Source: Entamoeba invadens IP1
Taxonomy: Eukaryota > Evosea > Mastigamoebida > Endamoebidae
DNA length: 50,226 nucleotides
NCBI RefSeq assembly: GCF_000330505.1
Contig: NW_004443623.1
Coordinates: forward strand, 164,764-214,989
Direction of reading: 5' to 3'
In this document: positions 12,117 through 23,067 of the stretch, one piece after another
Numbering within the stretch: position 1 is the stretch's first letter
Layout: every line of letters begins with the position of its first letter
Position numbers and translations under genes: made by a program
The notes under the pieces: model-generated
Databases searched by the model: none
Told to the model about the DNA's origin: nothing
What the model saw: only the letters and a program-made list of their open reading frames with translations

Positions 12117-13694
12117 TCATTCGCTTCGATGAACTAATGTGTTTGATGGGAAAGAATCTTTACCAATATATTTGACACTTGATGGTATTGTAACACTTCT
12201 TAAACTACTGCATTCAATGAAACAATAATTACCAATTGATATCACCCTTGATGGTATTGTAACACTAGTTAGACTACCGCATTTACAGAAACAATAATCA
12301 CTAATTGATGTCACACTCGATGGTATTGTAACACTTGTCAATTTTCTACAATTATTAAAACAATAACCACCAATTGATCTCACACTCGATGGTATTGTAA
12401 TACTGCTCAGACTACTGCATCCACTGAAACAACAATAACCAATTGATGCGACACTTGATGATATTGTAACACTACCCAAACTACTGCATCCACTGAAACA
12501 ACCTTCACCAATCGATGTCACACTCGATGGTATTGTAACACTACTCAAACTATTGCATTCATAAAAACATTGACAACCAATTGATATTACACTTGGTGGT
12601 ATTGTAACACTGCTCAAACTGCTGCATCCACTGAAACAACATTTACCAATTGATGTGACACTTGATGGTATTATAACACTTGTTAGACTACTGCATTTAT
12701 AGAAACAATATATACCAATATATTTGACACTTGATGGTATTGTAACACTGCTCAAATAACTGCATCCACTAAAACACCAATCATTAATTAATCTCACACT
12801 TGATGATATTGTAACACTTGTCAAACTACTGCATTCATAAAAACAATAATCACTAATTGATGTCACACTCGATGGTATTGTAACACTTGTCAATTTTCTA
12901 CAATTATTAAAACAATAACCACCAATTGATCTCACACTCGATGGTATTGTAATACTGCTCAGACTACTGCATCCACTGAAACAACAATAACCAATTGATG
13001 CGACACTTGATGATATTGTAACACTACCCAAACTACTGCATCCACTGAAACACCAATCATTAATTAATCTCACACTTGATGGTATTGTAATACTGCTTAA
13101 ATTACTGCATTCATAAAAACAATATTTACCAATTGATATTATACTTGATGGTATTGTAACACTTGTCAAACTACTGCATTCACCGAAACAACTACCACCA
13201 ATTGATGTCACACTCGATGGTATTGTAATACTGCTCAAACTACTGCATCCACTGAAACATTTATCACCAATAGATGTCACACTTGATGGTATGTTGTTAC
13301 CAAATTTCTTTCTATCATTTTTAGTGTAAGTGACATTTTTAAACTCAATGTTTCGATTTTTGTTTCTGTTAACAGTTTCAAAAACAACATTGAACCACAC
13401 GATGATTCGATAAAACTCTTTCTTTAAAACAGTTTCATTTCCGCTATCTCCATTTTCTCTTCTGTTGATCGTAAATTCATTGCCAAAGTTCTCATCCTTT
13501 TTATTCCACAAGTGAAGTGTCTCGATGTTTGGAAAGTATCCAAGTGTTTTGGAATTTAACGGAATCGGGTTGAAGTGGAACTTCTCCATATTGCCACCAA
13601 ACTTCTTGCATACCAACTCCAAGTTAATAAAGTCTTTGATAGTTTTGAGGTACTTCGAGACTATCATGATGTGATAACTAAAAAGTCCTCGCAT
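12117..13694 (-). CDS. BspA-like leucine-rich repeat protein, 525 aa
   Basis: An intact single-exon frame from ATG at 13694. Residues ~1-135 form the N-terminal domain shared by Entamoeba BspA-like proteins (HIMIVSKYLKTIKDFINLE, then FNPIPLNSKTLGYFPNIETL); it resembles an F-box-like helical region. Residues ~137-515 are 16 full repeats plus one partial of a 23-residue LRR_5 unit, consensus IPSSVTSIG..CF..CSSL. Such repeats form a curved solenoid used in binding, and in the family some members are surface-exposed. No signal peptide or membrane segment is visible, so location and partner are unknown. Repeats 5-7 and 13-15 are identical at the DNA level over 212 bases, so the array grew by recent segmental duplication. 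A TATTTAAA box lies 25-32 bases upstream. The nearest paralogue is the broken gene at 30756-32671. Confidence 0.85.
   Translation of the reverse strand: MRGLFSYHIMIVSKYLKTIKDFINLELVCKKFGGNMEKFHFNPIPLNSKTLGYFPNIETLHLWNKKDENFGNEFTINRRENGDSGNETVLKKEFYRIIVWFNVVFETVNRNKNRNIEFKNVTYTKNDRKKFGNNIPSSVTSIGDKCFSGCSSLSSITIPSSVTSIGGSCFGECSSLTSVTIPSSIISIGKYCFYECSNLSSITIPSSVRLINDWCFSGCSSLGSVTISSSVASIGYCCFSGCSSLSSITIPSSVRSIGGYCFNNCRKLTSVTIPSSVTSISDYCFYECSSLTSVTISSSVRLINDWCFSGCSYLSSVTIPSSVKYIGIYCFYKCSSLTSVIIPSSVTSIGKCCFSGCSSLSSVTIPPSVISIGCQCFYECNSLSSVTIPSSVTSIGEGCFSGCSSLGSVTISSSVASIGYCCFSGCSSLSSITIPSSVRSIGGYCFNNCRKLTSVTIPSSVTSISDYCFCKCGSLTSVTIPSRVISIGNYCFIECSSLRSVTIPSSVKYIGKDSFPSNTLVHRSE
12289..12500. repeat. 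Intragenic duplication, copy A
   Basis: 212 bases that appear identical to 12841-13052. The offset is 552 bases, exactly eight 69-base LRR units, so the reading frame and repeat phase are preserved. Identity drops sharply outside the block. Confidence 0.85.
12841..13052. repeat. Intragenic duplication, copy B
   Basis: Partner of 12289-12500, within the same LRR gene. It encodes repeats 5-7 of the protein (SVASIGYCCF, SVRSIGGYCFNNC, SVTSISDYCF), while copy A encodes repeats 13-15. Confidence 0.85.
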
Positions 13695-13718
13695 TTTGAT
13701 ATTCTCAGTTTTTTAGTT

Positions 13719-13726
13719 TTTAAATA
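13719..13726 (-). promoter_or_regulatory. TATA-like box of the LRR gene
   Basis: On the minus strand this reads TATTTAAA, 25-32 bases upstream of the ATG at 13694. It matches the known Entamoeba core-promoter TATA element (TATTTAAA near -30), and Entamoeba 5' leaders are very short, so position fits. Not experimentally supported. Confidence 0.5.
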
Positions 13727-15290
13727 TTTAAATTTTTTTTTGTAAACATTTTTAAGGAATTATTAAATTAAAGTCATTCACAGTTTCAAGCTATTAAAAA
13801 ATATCGTAAAATATACTATTATTAAACAAAAAAATTAATAAATTTTATATAATACATTTTTTAAAGATTTAAAATCGTTTAGATAATAAAAAACAATTCA
13901 CACTGAATGATATTAATTGTGTTTGTTTTAAAATAATTCAATATAACTTTTGTTCTTTACCAAAATATTATTAAAATGACAATTAATAAATTATTAAAAT
14001 TCAATCAAAACCAGACCAAATATTTTTTATTATAAAGACCAGTGAAATACATTCACGAGTCTACGTGAGATTGTTAAAATAATAACAATAAATATACAAT
14101 TTGTACGTTAAATATTAACTTTGTTCAAAAACAAAAATTGTACTTTTTGACAATTAAAATCCATAACCAATTTCATCAATTACCCATGAAAATGGTTGAT
14201 TGGAATTAAAAAAAATGATGAATTTATACTTTTTTCAAAACTGTTGTGTTAACTTGTTTTGTAATATAATAACTAAAATATATAAAGTTGATATTTCTCA
14301 CAATAATTAAAATATTTGAATAATAAACTTTTGATTAATAGTTTTGTTGTTAGAAATGAGTTGCAAACTTGTAGGACATAGATCACTCTTCGGACAATGG
14401 TTTGAAGAATGATAAATAAAAATTTTTACCATCATGCCAACCGTATGAATATGATATTAGATTACTATTTACTAAAAAGAACTCAACATAAATTTAAAAC
14501 CAATATAAATAATAATATTTGGTTTACTTATCTATTCATTTTTAACTTTATCTCGAATTAAAAATGAAAATATTGAAGTTTCAAGACAAATTTAAAACAA
14601 AAAACAACAGTTATTACTAACTCTCATACATATAACACAAACGATAAACACTAAAACTGTATAACTTAATGATGGTATTAATAGACTACAATACTCTGAA
14701 AACCCCCAATGTTTTTAAACAAATTATTAAATAACAATTAAATAATAATTACACAAACCAAACCCGTCAGTTACTTGTGATTTGTTACTTGACAATTAAT
14801 TACATTGAAATTGATAAATAAATAATACATGCAAAAACTTGAAAATATTAATAACTTTCAAATATTTCTCTCGAAAAATCAACTTTTTTGCTTTTTTATT
14901 GCTTTTTATTATATTTTGACATGTAGTCACTTCAATCAAAAATTGATTACCACAAAACACGCATCAACTAAACACAGAAAATAACTCTTTTAAAATATCA
15001 ATTGAATTTGTTGTAATAAATTAAGCTTTTGAATCTGTAACTTTAGCTCCAAGTCATTGACTTTCTTAACTCATGTTTTATTGTTCTTTTATTCCGAGTT
15101 TTTTCTGTAAATCAACCTTTTGAGCGGTCAACAAGTTAACAAACTTCTCAACTTGTTTTTAATATTACCAAATACTATTTCATTTACAATCACTTTTTGG
15201 AGTTTATTTGCACGTTTTTTCTTCTTAACTTTGGTTTGTTGGGCGGTGATTTTTTTCAAGAATAAGTTGCTCATTCAATGGCAAAATATT
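13727..15290. other. AT-rich intergenic region
   Basis: No gene supported. A short frame at 14357 begins MSCKLVG, recalling the MSCKPVD start at 779, but stops after 18 codons; this is probably coincidence or a tiny shared relic. From about 15060 composition shifts as the Hsp101 remnant approaches. Confidence 0.4.
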
Positions 15291-15302
15291 CAATTTGGTC
15301 AC

Positions 15303-16110
15303 AAATTACACCCCATCTTGATTAATGAACCTGGTGTTGGCAAGACAGCATTTATTGTGTAAAGTTTGGGGCAGCGAGTAGTAAAAGGATTGTTCCTTCA
15401 AACTTGCATTGCAATTATAATGGGCGCACTTATTGTTGGTAGCACTACAGAAGACTGTTTGAGAAGTGATTGAAATCTGTTTTGGAATAGGTGAAAGAGT
15501 TGAAGATACCAATCATTCTTATTATAAAAAAATCACACTGTTTTGTGTGCCGGTGCAACAGAAAAGTGTTACTTCATTACAACATACGACATCGATGTTG
15601 TCATGAAGTAATTAGTGGTGCATTCGAAAGAAACCTTGAATTTAAAAGGCGATTCTAACATGTCTACGTCTCCGAGCAAAATAAACACAATGTAATTTTG
15701 AGAGGCATCAGAGAGAAGTATGGGCCACTCTTTGTTGACAATCATTGACTCAGCTCTTGTTGCAGCGAAGAGCTCAAAGTGTTTGCACATAAAATAGAAG
15801 ACATAAAACACAAGGCTGAGATAATAAGAGAACTTGAGATTGCGCAGATATGAAGTATTATGATGTAAACAACAACGTCAAAATAGACACGAGTGAATAC
15901 ATGGATTCTCATAACGTTTTACGACCGATTGGAACGCCACTGATATATCGTGGACACAACAATGGTTAACAATTGACAGAATAAGTCAGAAGAAGACGCG
16001 CAACATGGTTGTTCTGTTTGATGAAGTCAAAAAGGCGCACCAGTAGGTGTTTAATGTGTTGCAGATGTTTGATGATATGCGTCTCACAGATAGAACAGGA
16101 AAACAGTCGA
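15303..16110 (+). pseudogene. Decayed ClpB/Hsp101 chaperone ATPase
   Basis: This is the wreck of a ClpB/Hsp104-type disaggregase, an AAA+ hexamer that rescues aggregated proteins. In order: HPILINEPGVGKTAFIV (Walker A of the first ATPase domain, 15309-15359), a stop, then SLGQRVVKG and IIMGALIVGSTTED in the same frame (15363-15455); HTVLCAGATE (about 15531-15560, next to the first Walker B region); FERNLEFKRRF and HVYVSE...VILRGIREKYG (about 15622-15735); SALVAA (about 15750); KIDTSEYMDSHNVLRPIGTP (15880-15939); VVLFDEVKKAH (Walker B of the second domain, about 16008-16040) and VFNVLQMFDDMRLTDRTGK (about 16049-16105). Stops and frameshifts are frequent. The coiled-coil middle domain and second Walker A are missing: SALVAA and the DTSEYM block are only ~120 bases apart instead of many hundreds. 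Entamoeba carries a multicopy Hsp101 family, so this is a dead copy. Confidence 0.85.
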
Positions 16111-17046
16111 CTTGAAGCACATAGTCGACTTCTTCTCGTACATGTTTTTTGGCTGTTCATAAGTATTGGCAACTTGTTCAAATGCCTTCAAATTTGTTTT
16201 ATTTTAAACATATCGTTTTCAAATAGTTGTTGCTTTCATCTCATTTTAATAGAGTTTAATTTTTGTTTTTTAACTCTTTTGATGTAATCTTATTGTGTCT
16301 TATATTTTTGTCTTTTTTGTCCAACAAATTGGAAGTTCTACTCAATAGTTTCAGTTCATACTGTAATATTAGCAATATTCTTCTCAATTTATTTGATTTG
16401 TTGGTTTTTTGAGTTATATTTTTTCTTTTGATCAATTTAAGTTTTAACTGTTTTAATTTTGTCTCGATATTTATGTTTCATTGTTTAAGTTTTTATCATC
16501 ATTATTAAAGTCAATTTTATTCTAAACATGTTGACTTCAGCATTCAAATCATTGCTATTCTTGTTCATTTCTTAAAAAATCATGTCATTCTTCTTCTCAG
16601 CAGTTGGTTAATAAGAATAAACCATCAAATCATTCAGTTATTCTTTTATGTTGTCTGAAATGAATTCACTATTTGTAATTTGTTTTCAGTAACATTTTAA
16701 ACATTATCTATCTTGTCAGATTTCCGTCTTTCTACACCAAATTGTGACCAAATTTCAATAACTCCAATATTCGACAAGTTATTTTTTTGAAAAATGAAAC
16801 TAGTGCATCGGCTTGAAGTTTAATTGATGAAACCATGTCTTGGGTGTTTCGATTTGGTCTCATATCTTCTTTCTTTTGTTAAATTGGTCAGCAAGAGTGT
16901 TTTCGGCTCCAGCGCTATCTTTACAAATCATGTTTGAGAACTTAATAAAGTTGGCCACAATCATTTTAGAGTCTTTCTTTTCAACTATAAAGAGTTTTAT
17001 CATTAGCAAAATTATTCGATTTTTCTTGATTTTTAGTTTTTTCTAT

Positions 17047-17193
17047 TTTGCAGTTTTTTTCGTTTTTTTAACTATTTCAAGTTCTTCATTGGTTTTGGCA
17101 ATTTCCAGTTCTCTTCTGGTCTCAATACAAGTGAGTTCGTCGGTTTTAGCACTCAACTTCAGAACGATACCATTGCTTGAATTAACAGGGTAG
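17047..17193 (-). pseudogene. Decayed coiled-coil-type coding fragment
   Basis: On the minus strand from 17192 a frame reads PVNSSNGIVLKLSAKTDEL, then CIETRRELEIAKTNEEL and EIVKKTKKTAK before a stop, 48 codons rich in E/K/L with heptad-like spacing. Lysine/glutamate-rich fragments continue leftward in shifting frames to about 16230 with many stops. It looks like a dead gene for a coiled-coil protein of unknown function. The plus-strand frame 16840-17193 is its hydrophobic mirror and is not a gene. Confidence 0.4.
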
Positions 17194-17199
17194 TAGTGT

Positions 17200-19735
17200 T
17201 TCTTTTTGACACACAGAATATGTTATGTTAAATTTACAACAATCAACATGCATTCTTTTTAAACAATTGAAGTATTGATGAAATTGGTCTAGTACAAGAA
17301 TGACTCACCAAGTGAGTTTTAACTTCTCTATAACTTCGCCAACTTTATTGTTAAGCGCGCCTTTTGTCTTTCTGAGTTTTTTAATTTGATATCAATAATG
17401 GATTCAGATTTGGTGCAATTATCATTATTGATATTAGAAGGTATTAATCGTTTCTCACTATTTTTTTTCTTTTTTGGTATTTACCTCGTGTTTGTAATTA
17501 AAACGAGTTTCATTGTTTCTTCAATTTTTTCAATTCATAATATAATAGTTTTATTATAATAATTATTTATAACAATAATCAGCAATGCTGCAAACATCAA
17601 TTGAATATTAGTTTTTTAAAAACTAATATTTTATCTTTTTGGAAACAATATATAATCCTATTCACAAAAGTTTTTTGTTCAATTGAAAGGGAAAAATCAT
17701 AAAAAATAAAAAATGCTGTTTTAGTAATGTTTTTGAATAATATATTCAAGACTGCACTTTATTTGGTCCTTCAAATAATAAGACCAAAAGTGTATTAAAA
17801 CACAAATTATTACCAGAAAAAACAAATAAAATAATATAAATGTTTAAACCAAAAAAATAAGAAACAAATTATAGAAAAGGTGTATTTGTTGATAAACATA
17901 AATTAATTATAGGAAAATGTCATTAAATTGAAGTAAAATAAAAATGTTGTCATCGCATTTTATGTTAAAACATGATATATAATTTAACTTGTTCAAATCT
18001 AAGAGTAATCTCTGTTTCATTGTATTTATTAAATATAAAACGGTGTACAAAAACACAAAAAGAGTTTTTATAAACTGTTTTTTAAAACTCTGTACTGGGA
18101 CACCCCATTTTATTGGACTTATTATTCCCAAATTATTTTTTCTTTGCTTAACCCTCATTTTATGTTCAAAATATTTACTCGAAAAAATCAAAATAACGAA
18201 CCTGAATTTTTTAAATTTTACTTGACAAATAAATCTTGCACCAAAATTTACTTGAAAAATAAAAAACAAACTTGCAATTAAAATTTTGTTTACCACAACG
18301 CAAATTTTGCCAAAAAACGAAAAACAACTTTATAATTTAATGTCCATGTTTATAATATCACAAAGTTGTGTTTCAGATAAAAATGAAAAGTATAATAAGA
18401 AAACTCGCATAAAAATATCATTATAGACAAGACGATTGATTTAATGTTTTTTACTGTTCATTTGATAATATTCTGTAATAATTAGTCAACTTGATTGTTT
18501 AAATGTTTGTTTTATGTAATCGATTTATTTTTTAATTGTTAAAATAAATAGAAAATGATTATTAGTTAAAGTGATGTAACATTTTATTCAGTTGTGTCCT
18601 TTATTGCATCATTTGTTTTTTGTTATATTGTCGTTTATTTTTTGTTTGTTTGAAAAAAAGAATTTTACTGAAGTTTAGTTACAAAATGAATCACTAACTA
18701 AATAACGAACCTAAAAAATCGGGTAAGATTTGCCCAGTATTTGGGTGATTTCCCGATTTTTTGTTCAATAATTGAAACTATATTGATTTTTAAGGGTTTT
18801 AAACTGTGTACCGTTGTTGTTACAATAAAAAGGAAAAGAAAAAATAAAACAAATAAAAAACAGTAAAGAATGGGAAATTAGGATAAATAGTTTTTTATAA
18901 TTTTGGAAACGGTACAGAGTTTTGGAATACAGTTTATTTCGACAATTATATTAATATTTTTTTCAAATTGAAAAACATTTAAAAATATTTAATGTTATAT
19001 TTTTCATTTTGAACTGTTTGGTAAAAATTTAAATAACAAATATTTTTGTAGTCCAGTTCATACGATTTGACAAGTTGGGGTTAAATGCAAAATAAATAGT
19101 TTTAATATATTAGAAAAATAACAAAACCGTTAACAAATAAATTAACATCTTATACCATTATTGAGTTAATCAAAAAAACATTATAAGTTTTGGACATATT
19201 GAAAGAAAAAATAAACAACAAAAAAACAATAAGTTTTGAAATCATGAAAATAACATTAAGCAACAAAAAAATAACCAAAGGAAATAAATTTATTAAATAA
19301 TCAACCATTTTTTCAATAATAATAAATGAAGTGAAGTTAAAAAATTGTTTGATTAAATAACAATGACATCATAAATTCAGTTGATTGTCCAAATACATCT
19401 TTTCATTTATTTTGGCTCTTTAAACATTGCTTAATATAAATTCCGGAGCAGTGTATACCCATTATAAGCAACCCGAATTATTACCAACAAGAAGAACAAA
19501 AATAACAACCAAAATGGATTAGTTTTAGAAATCATCAGAAAACATCTTGAAACCAGAAACAATAATGTTACCATTTCAGTGATACATCAAATGTGTTTGT
19601 TTTTTGGCCCTATTTATAAAATGACAAACCAATCAATACTCAATCACATCAACAAACACCACTATTTAGTACCAATTCTTGTCTAATCAGACGACAAGAG
19701 CAAAAGGAAAATCACTTTTAAACAAGTATATCAAA
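17200..19735. other. AT-rich region with a hairpin, no gene
   Basis: No coding region is supported; frames 17907-18296 and 17989-18225 are overlapping opposite-strand shadows without motifs. At 18713-18762 an inverted repeat pairs AAAAAATCGGG with CCCGATTTTTT around an inner CCCA/TGGG pair, flanked by GAAC and GTTC; it may be a tiny foldback element. Confidence 0.4.
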
Positions 19736-19739
19736 ACAT

Positions 19740-20330
19740 CAAAAAAACAAAATAATGATGGAACTCACGCATATCCATTTTGAATATTAACGAAGTTGTT
19801 TTTTTTGATTACGCTGATGCATCAAATACACACATTTATATGTCTTCTCCACTAAAAATTAGTGAAGAAAAAAATGAGTATCTATATTTGGTAAAAGATC
19901 CACAGTTGTGGCATGTATTTCTGCATTAGGAAATTATGTTTGCCTGGCGATGATGATACTAAATGTCGAATATTTGAATGGTATCAAGGCCGAATTTCTG
20001 GATTTGACAAAATATCATTCAGCATACGGTTTTATCAACAAGCGCATATTTCATCACTGGGTTATCACCAAAACATTTTTTGGACATAACAAGAGGAGAA
20101 AGAAGAAAAAAGTATGGGCTGTTGTTAAATTTGAAAGATTTAAGCATGTGTAGATGATACATTGTTGATGTATTAAGATTTAAAAGATATATTCACATTA
20201 TATAAACCCGACACCAGCCATTTTGTGAAGATTTTGGATCTTTGTTTTGGGGATAATAATGAAAGGTATTTCCTAATCAACAATTTTTACAAATAAACTT
20301 ATATGTATTACCAGATGAAGATAAAACTGA
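19740..20330 (+). pseudogene. Decayed coding region, unknown
   Basis: Protein-like stretches appear in shifting plus-strand frames: VVFFDYADASNTHIYMSSPL with KISEEKNEYLYLVKD (about 19795-19900), PGDDDTKCRIFEWYQGRISG with FDKISFSIRFYQQAHISSLG (about 19940-20070), and CVDDTLLMY, DLKDIFTLYKPDTSHFVKIL with DLCFGDNNERYFLINNFYK (about 20147-20293). Several stops and shifts separate them. I do not recognise the family. Base composition is less AT-biased than the flanks, consistent with a former gene. Confidence 0.4.
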
Positions 20331-20632
20331 AGACTAGTACAAAGAGTGTATAGAAGAATATTTATCTTTTAATAATTTGGTCATCCAAAAATATTTCAAT
20401 ATATTCAACATTTTTTTGTCAACATCTTAATTGTAGTTGAAAGATTTTTTTTATGTTTTAAGTGATGATGTTGAAGATACTTTTGAAATCACATTTTATG
20501 TCTGAAGCACACAATTCGATAAAAATGTTTTATATTGATAATCACATAAAAATCAAGAAAATGTAGTGGTTGCATGTCTATAATTTTATCAATTGATGAT
20601 TGAATAAACGCTTCTGTTTGTTCTTTTTAAAA

Positions 20633-21335
20633 AAGTGCGTCATTCGTGACTTTTTGAATAGAAAAAATTATCGAAGAATCTACTTTCAAAGTGTTTTGAT
20701 TATCTTTTTCTGCGACATTGTTGGTTTTTTTAAACACGTCTTCATCTACCAAAGAAAGATCAACCAGTACTTTTAAAAGGATATGAACAAATGTCATAAT
20801 TTGTTTGTCCCAAAATACAAGTAAAAATTCCTAAATATCTGTTTTGACCCGAACAAAACTTGTTATGACACAAACCAAATATGAATTGCTCTTCCAAAAA
20901 AATTCAAATACAAGCCTTCTTGATGACCAAAAATAGTTCCCGAATATAATATTTTTATTGTTACTTGATGGAGTCGATGTTACTATTTTGGGCGTCGCTT
21001 TTATTTCATCATTTTTTGTTCTATAACCCGCATCTGCTCGAATGTTTTTATAGAGGCTTGTGTCCTAAAAATCAAATAAATATTATCATGAAATGGACCC
21101 AACGAAGCATAAAACTCTGTCACTAAGCCAAAAAAATTAACTATCACTTGACATTTGTTTGCACCAAATTTGTGTTTATGAAAAAATCCTTGAAATGAAC
21201 ATGTTTTATTTTTTAAAAAATGATTTCATTACATGATCTATACAATCTGGTCCTTCAAAACTATTGAACAGAGAATGTAGAACATCAAAAATTTCTTTGT
21301 CCAATTCCAAACTAAATCCAAAATACATTCATCAA
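20633..21335 (-). pseudogene. Decayed coding region, unknown
   Basis: Read on the minus strand, coding-like pieces follow in order: LELDKEIFDVLHSLFNSFEG with PDCIDHVMKSFF (about 21315-21210), FGANKCQVIVNFFGLVTEFY with ASLGPFHDNIYLIFRTQASI and KTFEQMRVIEQKMMK (about 21170-21000), and TFVHILLKVLVDLSLVDEDV with FKKTNNVAEKDNQNTLKVDS and SIIFSIQKVTND (about 20800-20637). Stops and frameshifts interrupt them. No family recognised. Together with 19740-20330 it may represent two dead convergent genes. Confidence 0.4.
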
Positions 21336-21649
21336 TTTTTCTTATTTGAGTGATTCAATATTCTCCTATTTTTGTAAAAACACTGAAAGTGTACAATTAA
21401 TTTGTCTTGGAATAATATTGCTTCTTTTGGTATTTTTTTAATCTTCCAGAAAAAATAACAATTGTTTTATTTTTAACAAGTAGTTTTACAAGAAACCGTG
21501 GTAATTTGGAATATTTTTTCTGTGGAAAGTAGTTGTTAATACATAGTTAGACATGTATTGTCTTTTATAAAGTGAGGCAAGAAACTCACACCCGGAGAAA
21601 AAGCGGCACCCATTTTCCTTTTTCTGCTTTTATCCAATTTTTTTATTAT

Positions 21650-21969
21650 AGTAGTATCAAAATTTGGTCGGTTCGTCGCTCGGGACCTTTCCCTCCGGTC
21701 AGGTCAACCTCGCTGAGGGGGCTCCGCTTTGTTCCACCCCCTTTCACCAACCACATTATGTGTGTTAAAGTACTCCGGGTTCGCGTTTTCAACGCTCTCA
21801 TCCTCCGTACTTTTTTTCTACCTCATATATATTAATAAATAAAACTTACGCTTGAAAAAAAAAGAACAGGGAAATTATTGAAAAAAATAGTACGGCACTT
21901 TATTATTTTATGAACTATTTTTGTACTTTTTTATTTATTTTTATTTTATAAAAATGCAAACCAAAGTTG
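21650..21969. repeat. Left terminal inverted repeat
   Basis: Pairs with 23781-24099. It holds a GC-rich outer half, an AT-rich inner half, and the first codons of the rightward gene. It presumably supplies the promoter for that gene; no TATTTAAA box is evident. Confidence 0.85.
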
Positions 21970-22424
21970 TATATGAAGAACAAAAAGATTTAAAGCTTGA
22001 AGTAGAAAATGATTTACTATCTCGTTTTAAAAATAAAATTCTAACTACATGTAAACATATTATTAACATTAATGGTCATGATGTAGATTTATATTATAAT
22101 GAAATATCCAAGGGAATATTTATCTTAAAACCAACTGGTCTTAGAAGTATAAAACCAACTTATTTTAAAAAAGATAAATCGTGGAAAGCATATCAAATTA
22201 AAGTTAAGTGTGAACCTTATGAAGTTAAACCGAAGGTCCACAACGAAGTTATTCCAAGATCAAAGGCGGTTGAGAAATTAATGAATGAAACGGATAAAGA
22301 AGATAACTCTTCAAACAAACCAAAGAGAATCATTAAAACTAAAACAATATCATTCAGTACCAATATATTTGGAAATCCAGATGAACCAGTGAAAACAATG
22401 ACAGAATGGTTATCAGAAAAATAA
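21954..22424 (+). CDS. Element gene 1, unknown, 156 aa
   Basis: The first ATG is at 21954 (MQTKVVYEEQKDLKLEVEND), inside the terminal repeat; the frame is open upstream to 21921 but has no ATG there. The product is hydrophilic and basic, with a central part DVDLYYNEISKGIFILKPTG, a charged spacer (KAVEKLMNETDKEDNSSNKP) and a C-terminal TISFSTNIFGNPDEP. No signal peptide or membrane segment. I do not recognise the family. It converges on the minus-strand genes, ending 23 bases before the next stop. Confidence 0.6.
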   Translation: MQTKVVYEEQKDLKLEVENDLLSRFKNKILTTCKHIININGHDVDLYYNEISKGIFILKPTGLRSIKPTYFKKDKSWKAYQIKVKCEPYEVKPKVHNEVIPRSKAVEKLMNETDKEDNSSNKPKRIIKTKTISFSTNIFGNPDEPVKTMTEWLSEK

Positions 22425-22447
22425 TTAAGCTTTAGCTCGCGATGAAA

Positions 22448-22687
22448 TTAAGCATTAAATTGTTTTGTAATTTCTTCTAAGATATCATCACTAATCTTAT
22501 TACTAATTCTATAATGATATAATAATGGTATCACAAAACTTTTCATTACATTTTCCATTTTATCATATTGTTCTAATAATTCTTTATGTTTAATTTTTAA
22601 TTCTACAAATTCATCATTGATAGATGATAAATCAATATTTTTAGTTTCATTTTCTATTTGTGATAATTTATCACTATATTTACTCAT
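22448..22687 (-). CDS. Element gene 2, small coiled-coil protein
   Basis: The ATG at 22687 gives 79 aa (MSKYSDKLSQIENE...), with heptad-like leucine/isoleucine spacing through VELKIKHKELLEQYDKMENV, then FVIPLLYHYRISNKISDDIL. The frame is open back to 22720 and there overlaps the end of the upstream frame by 4 bases, so it may be the C-terminal half of one protein split by a frameshift at about 22718. Function unknown. Confidence 0.45.
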   Translation of the reverse strand: MSKYSDKLSQIENETKNIDLSSINDEFVELKIKHKELLEQYDKMENVMKSFVIPLLYHYRISNKISDDILEEITKQFNA

Positions 22688-22716
22688 ATGTTTGTTAAAA
22701 CGTTTTTCTCTTATTC

Positions 22717-23067
22717 TCACTCGTTTTTAATAATTTCCAAATTGCTTTTATTTTTACAAAATACACATCTTTTAATATAAATGCTAGCGTTTAAATCTTT
22801 AGTATCAATATTATTTACATCTGTATGTTTAACAACATATCGATTTATTTCTTTATTACATCTTCTAACATCTTCAGATTCATTCATGTTATATCTTTTA
22901 GTTATATTATCCATTTCTTTTATTAATTTATCAGCCTTCGGCATGAGTTTATCGTCAACATCCTTTGACGACTCTGCTTCATCCATCTTATTTTTATCAT
23001 TAGCATTTGTCGTGATTCTCTCGTCATCCTTCGGCATGAGTTTCTCGTCAGTTTCATAATTACTCAT
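22717..23067 (-). CDS. Element gene 3, acidic/charged protein, 116 aa
   Basis: Starts at ATG 23067 (MSNYETDEKLMPKDDERI). It contains a partial internal duplication, DEKLMPKDDERI versus DDKLMPKADKLI, followed by helical IKEMDNITKRYNMNESEDV and a CVFCKNK motif near the C-terminus that could be half of a zinc site. It ends in a 4-base overlap with the next frame, which could be its continuation after a frameshift. Function unknown. Confidence 0.5.
   Translation of the reverse strand: MSNYETDEKLMPKDDERITTNANDKNKMDEAESSKDVDDKLMPKADKLIKEMDNITKRYNMNESEDVRRCNKEINRYVVKHTDVNNIDTKDLNASIYIKRCVFCKNKSNLEIIKNE

Noticed and set aside
16840..17193. Hydrophobic 117-codon plus-strand frame resembling a membrane protein
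   Set aside because: It is the complement of a Lys/Glu-rich minus-strand coding fragment; serine/leucine/phenylalanine runs are the mirror of that code.
21572..21835. 87-codon frame MRQETHTRRKSG...
   Set aside because: It crosses from one transposon into the terminal repeat of another, so it is a chance fusion of two repeats.
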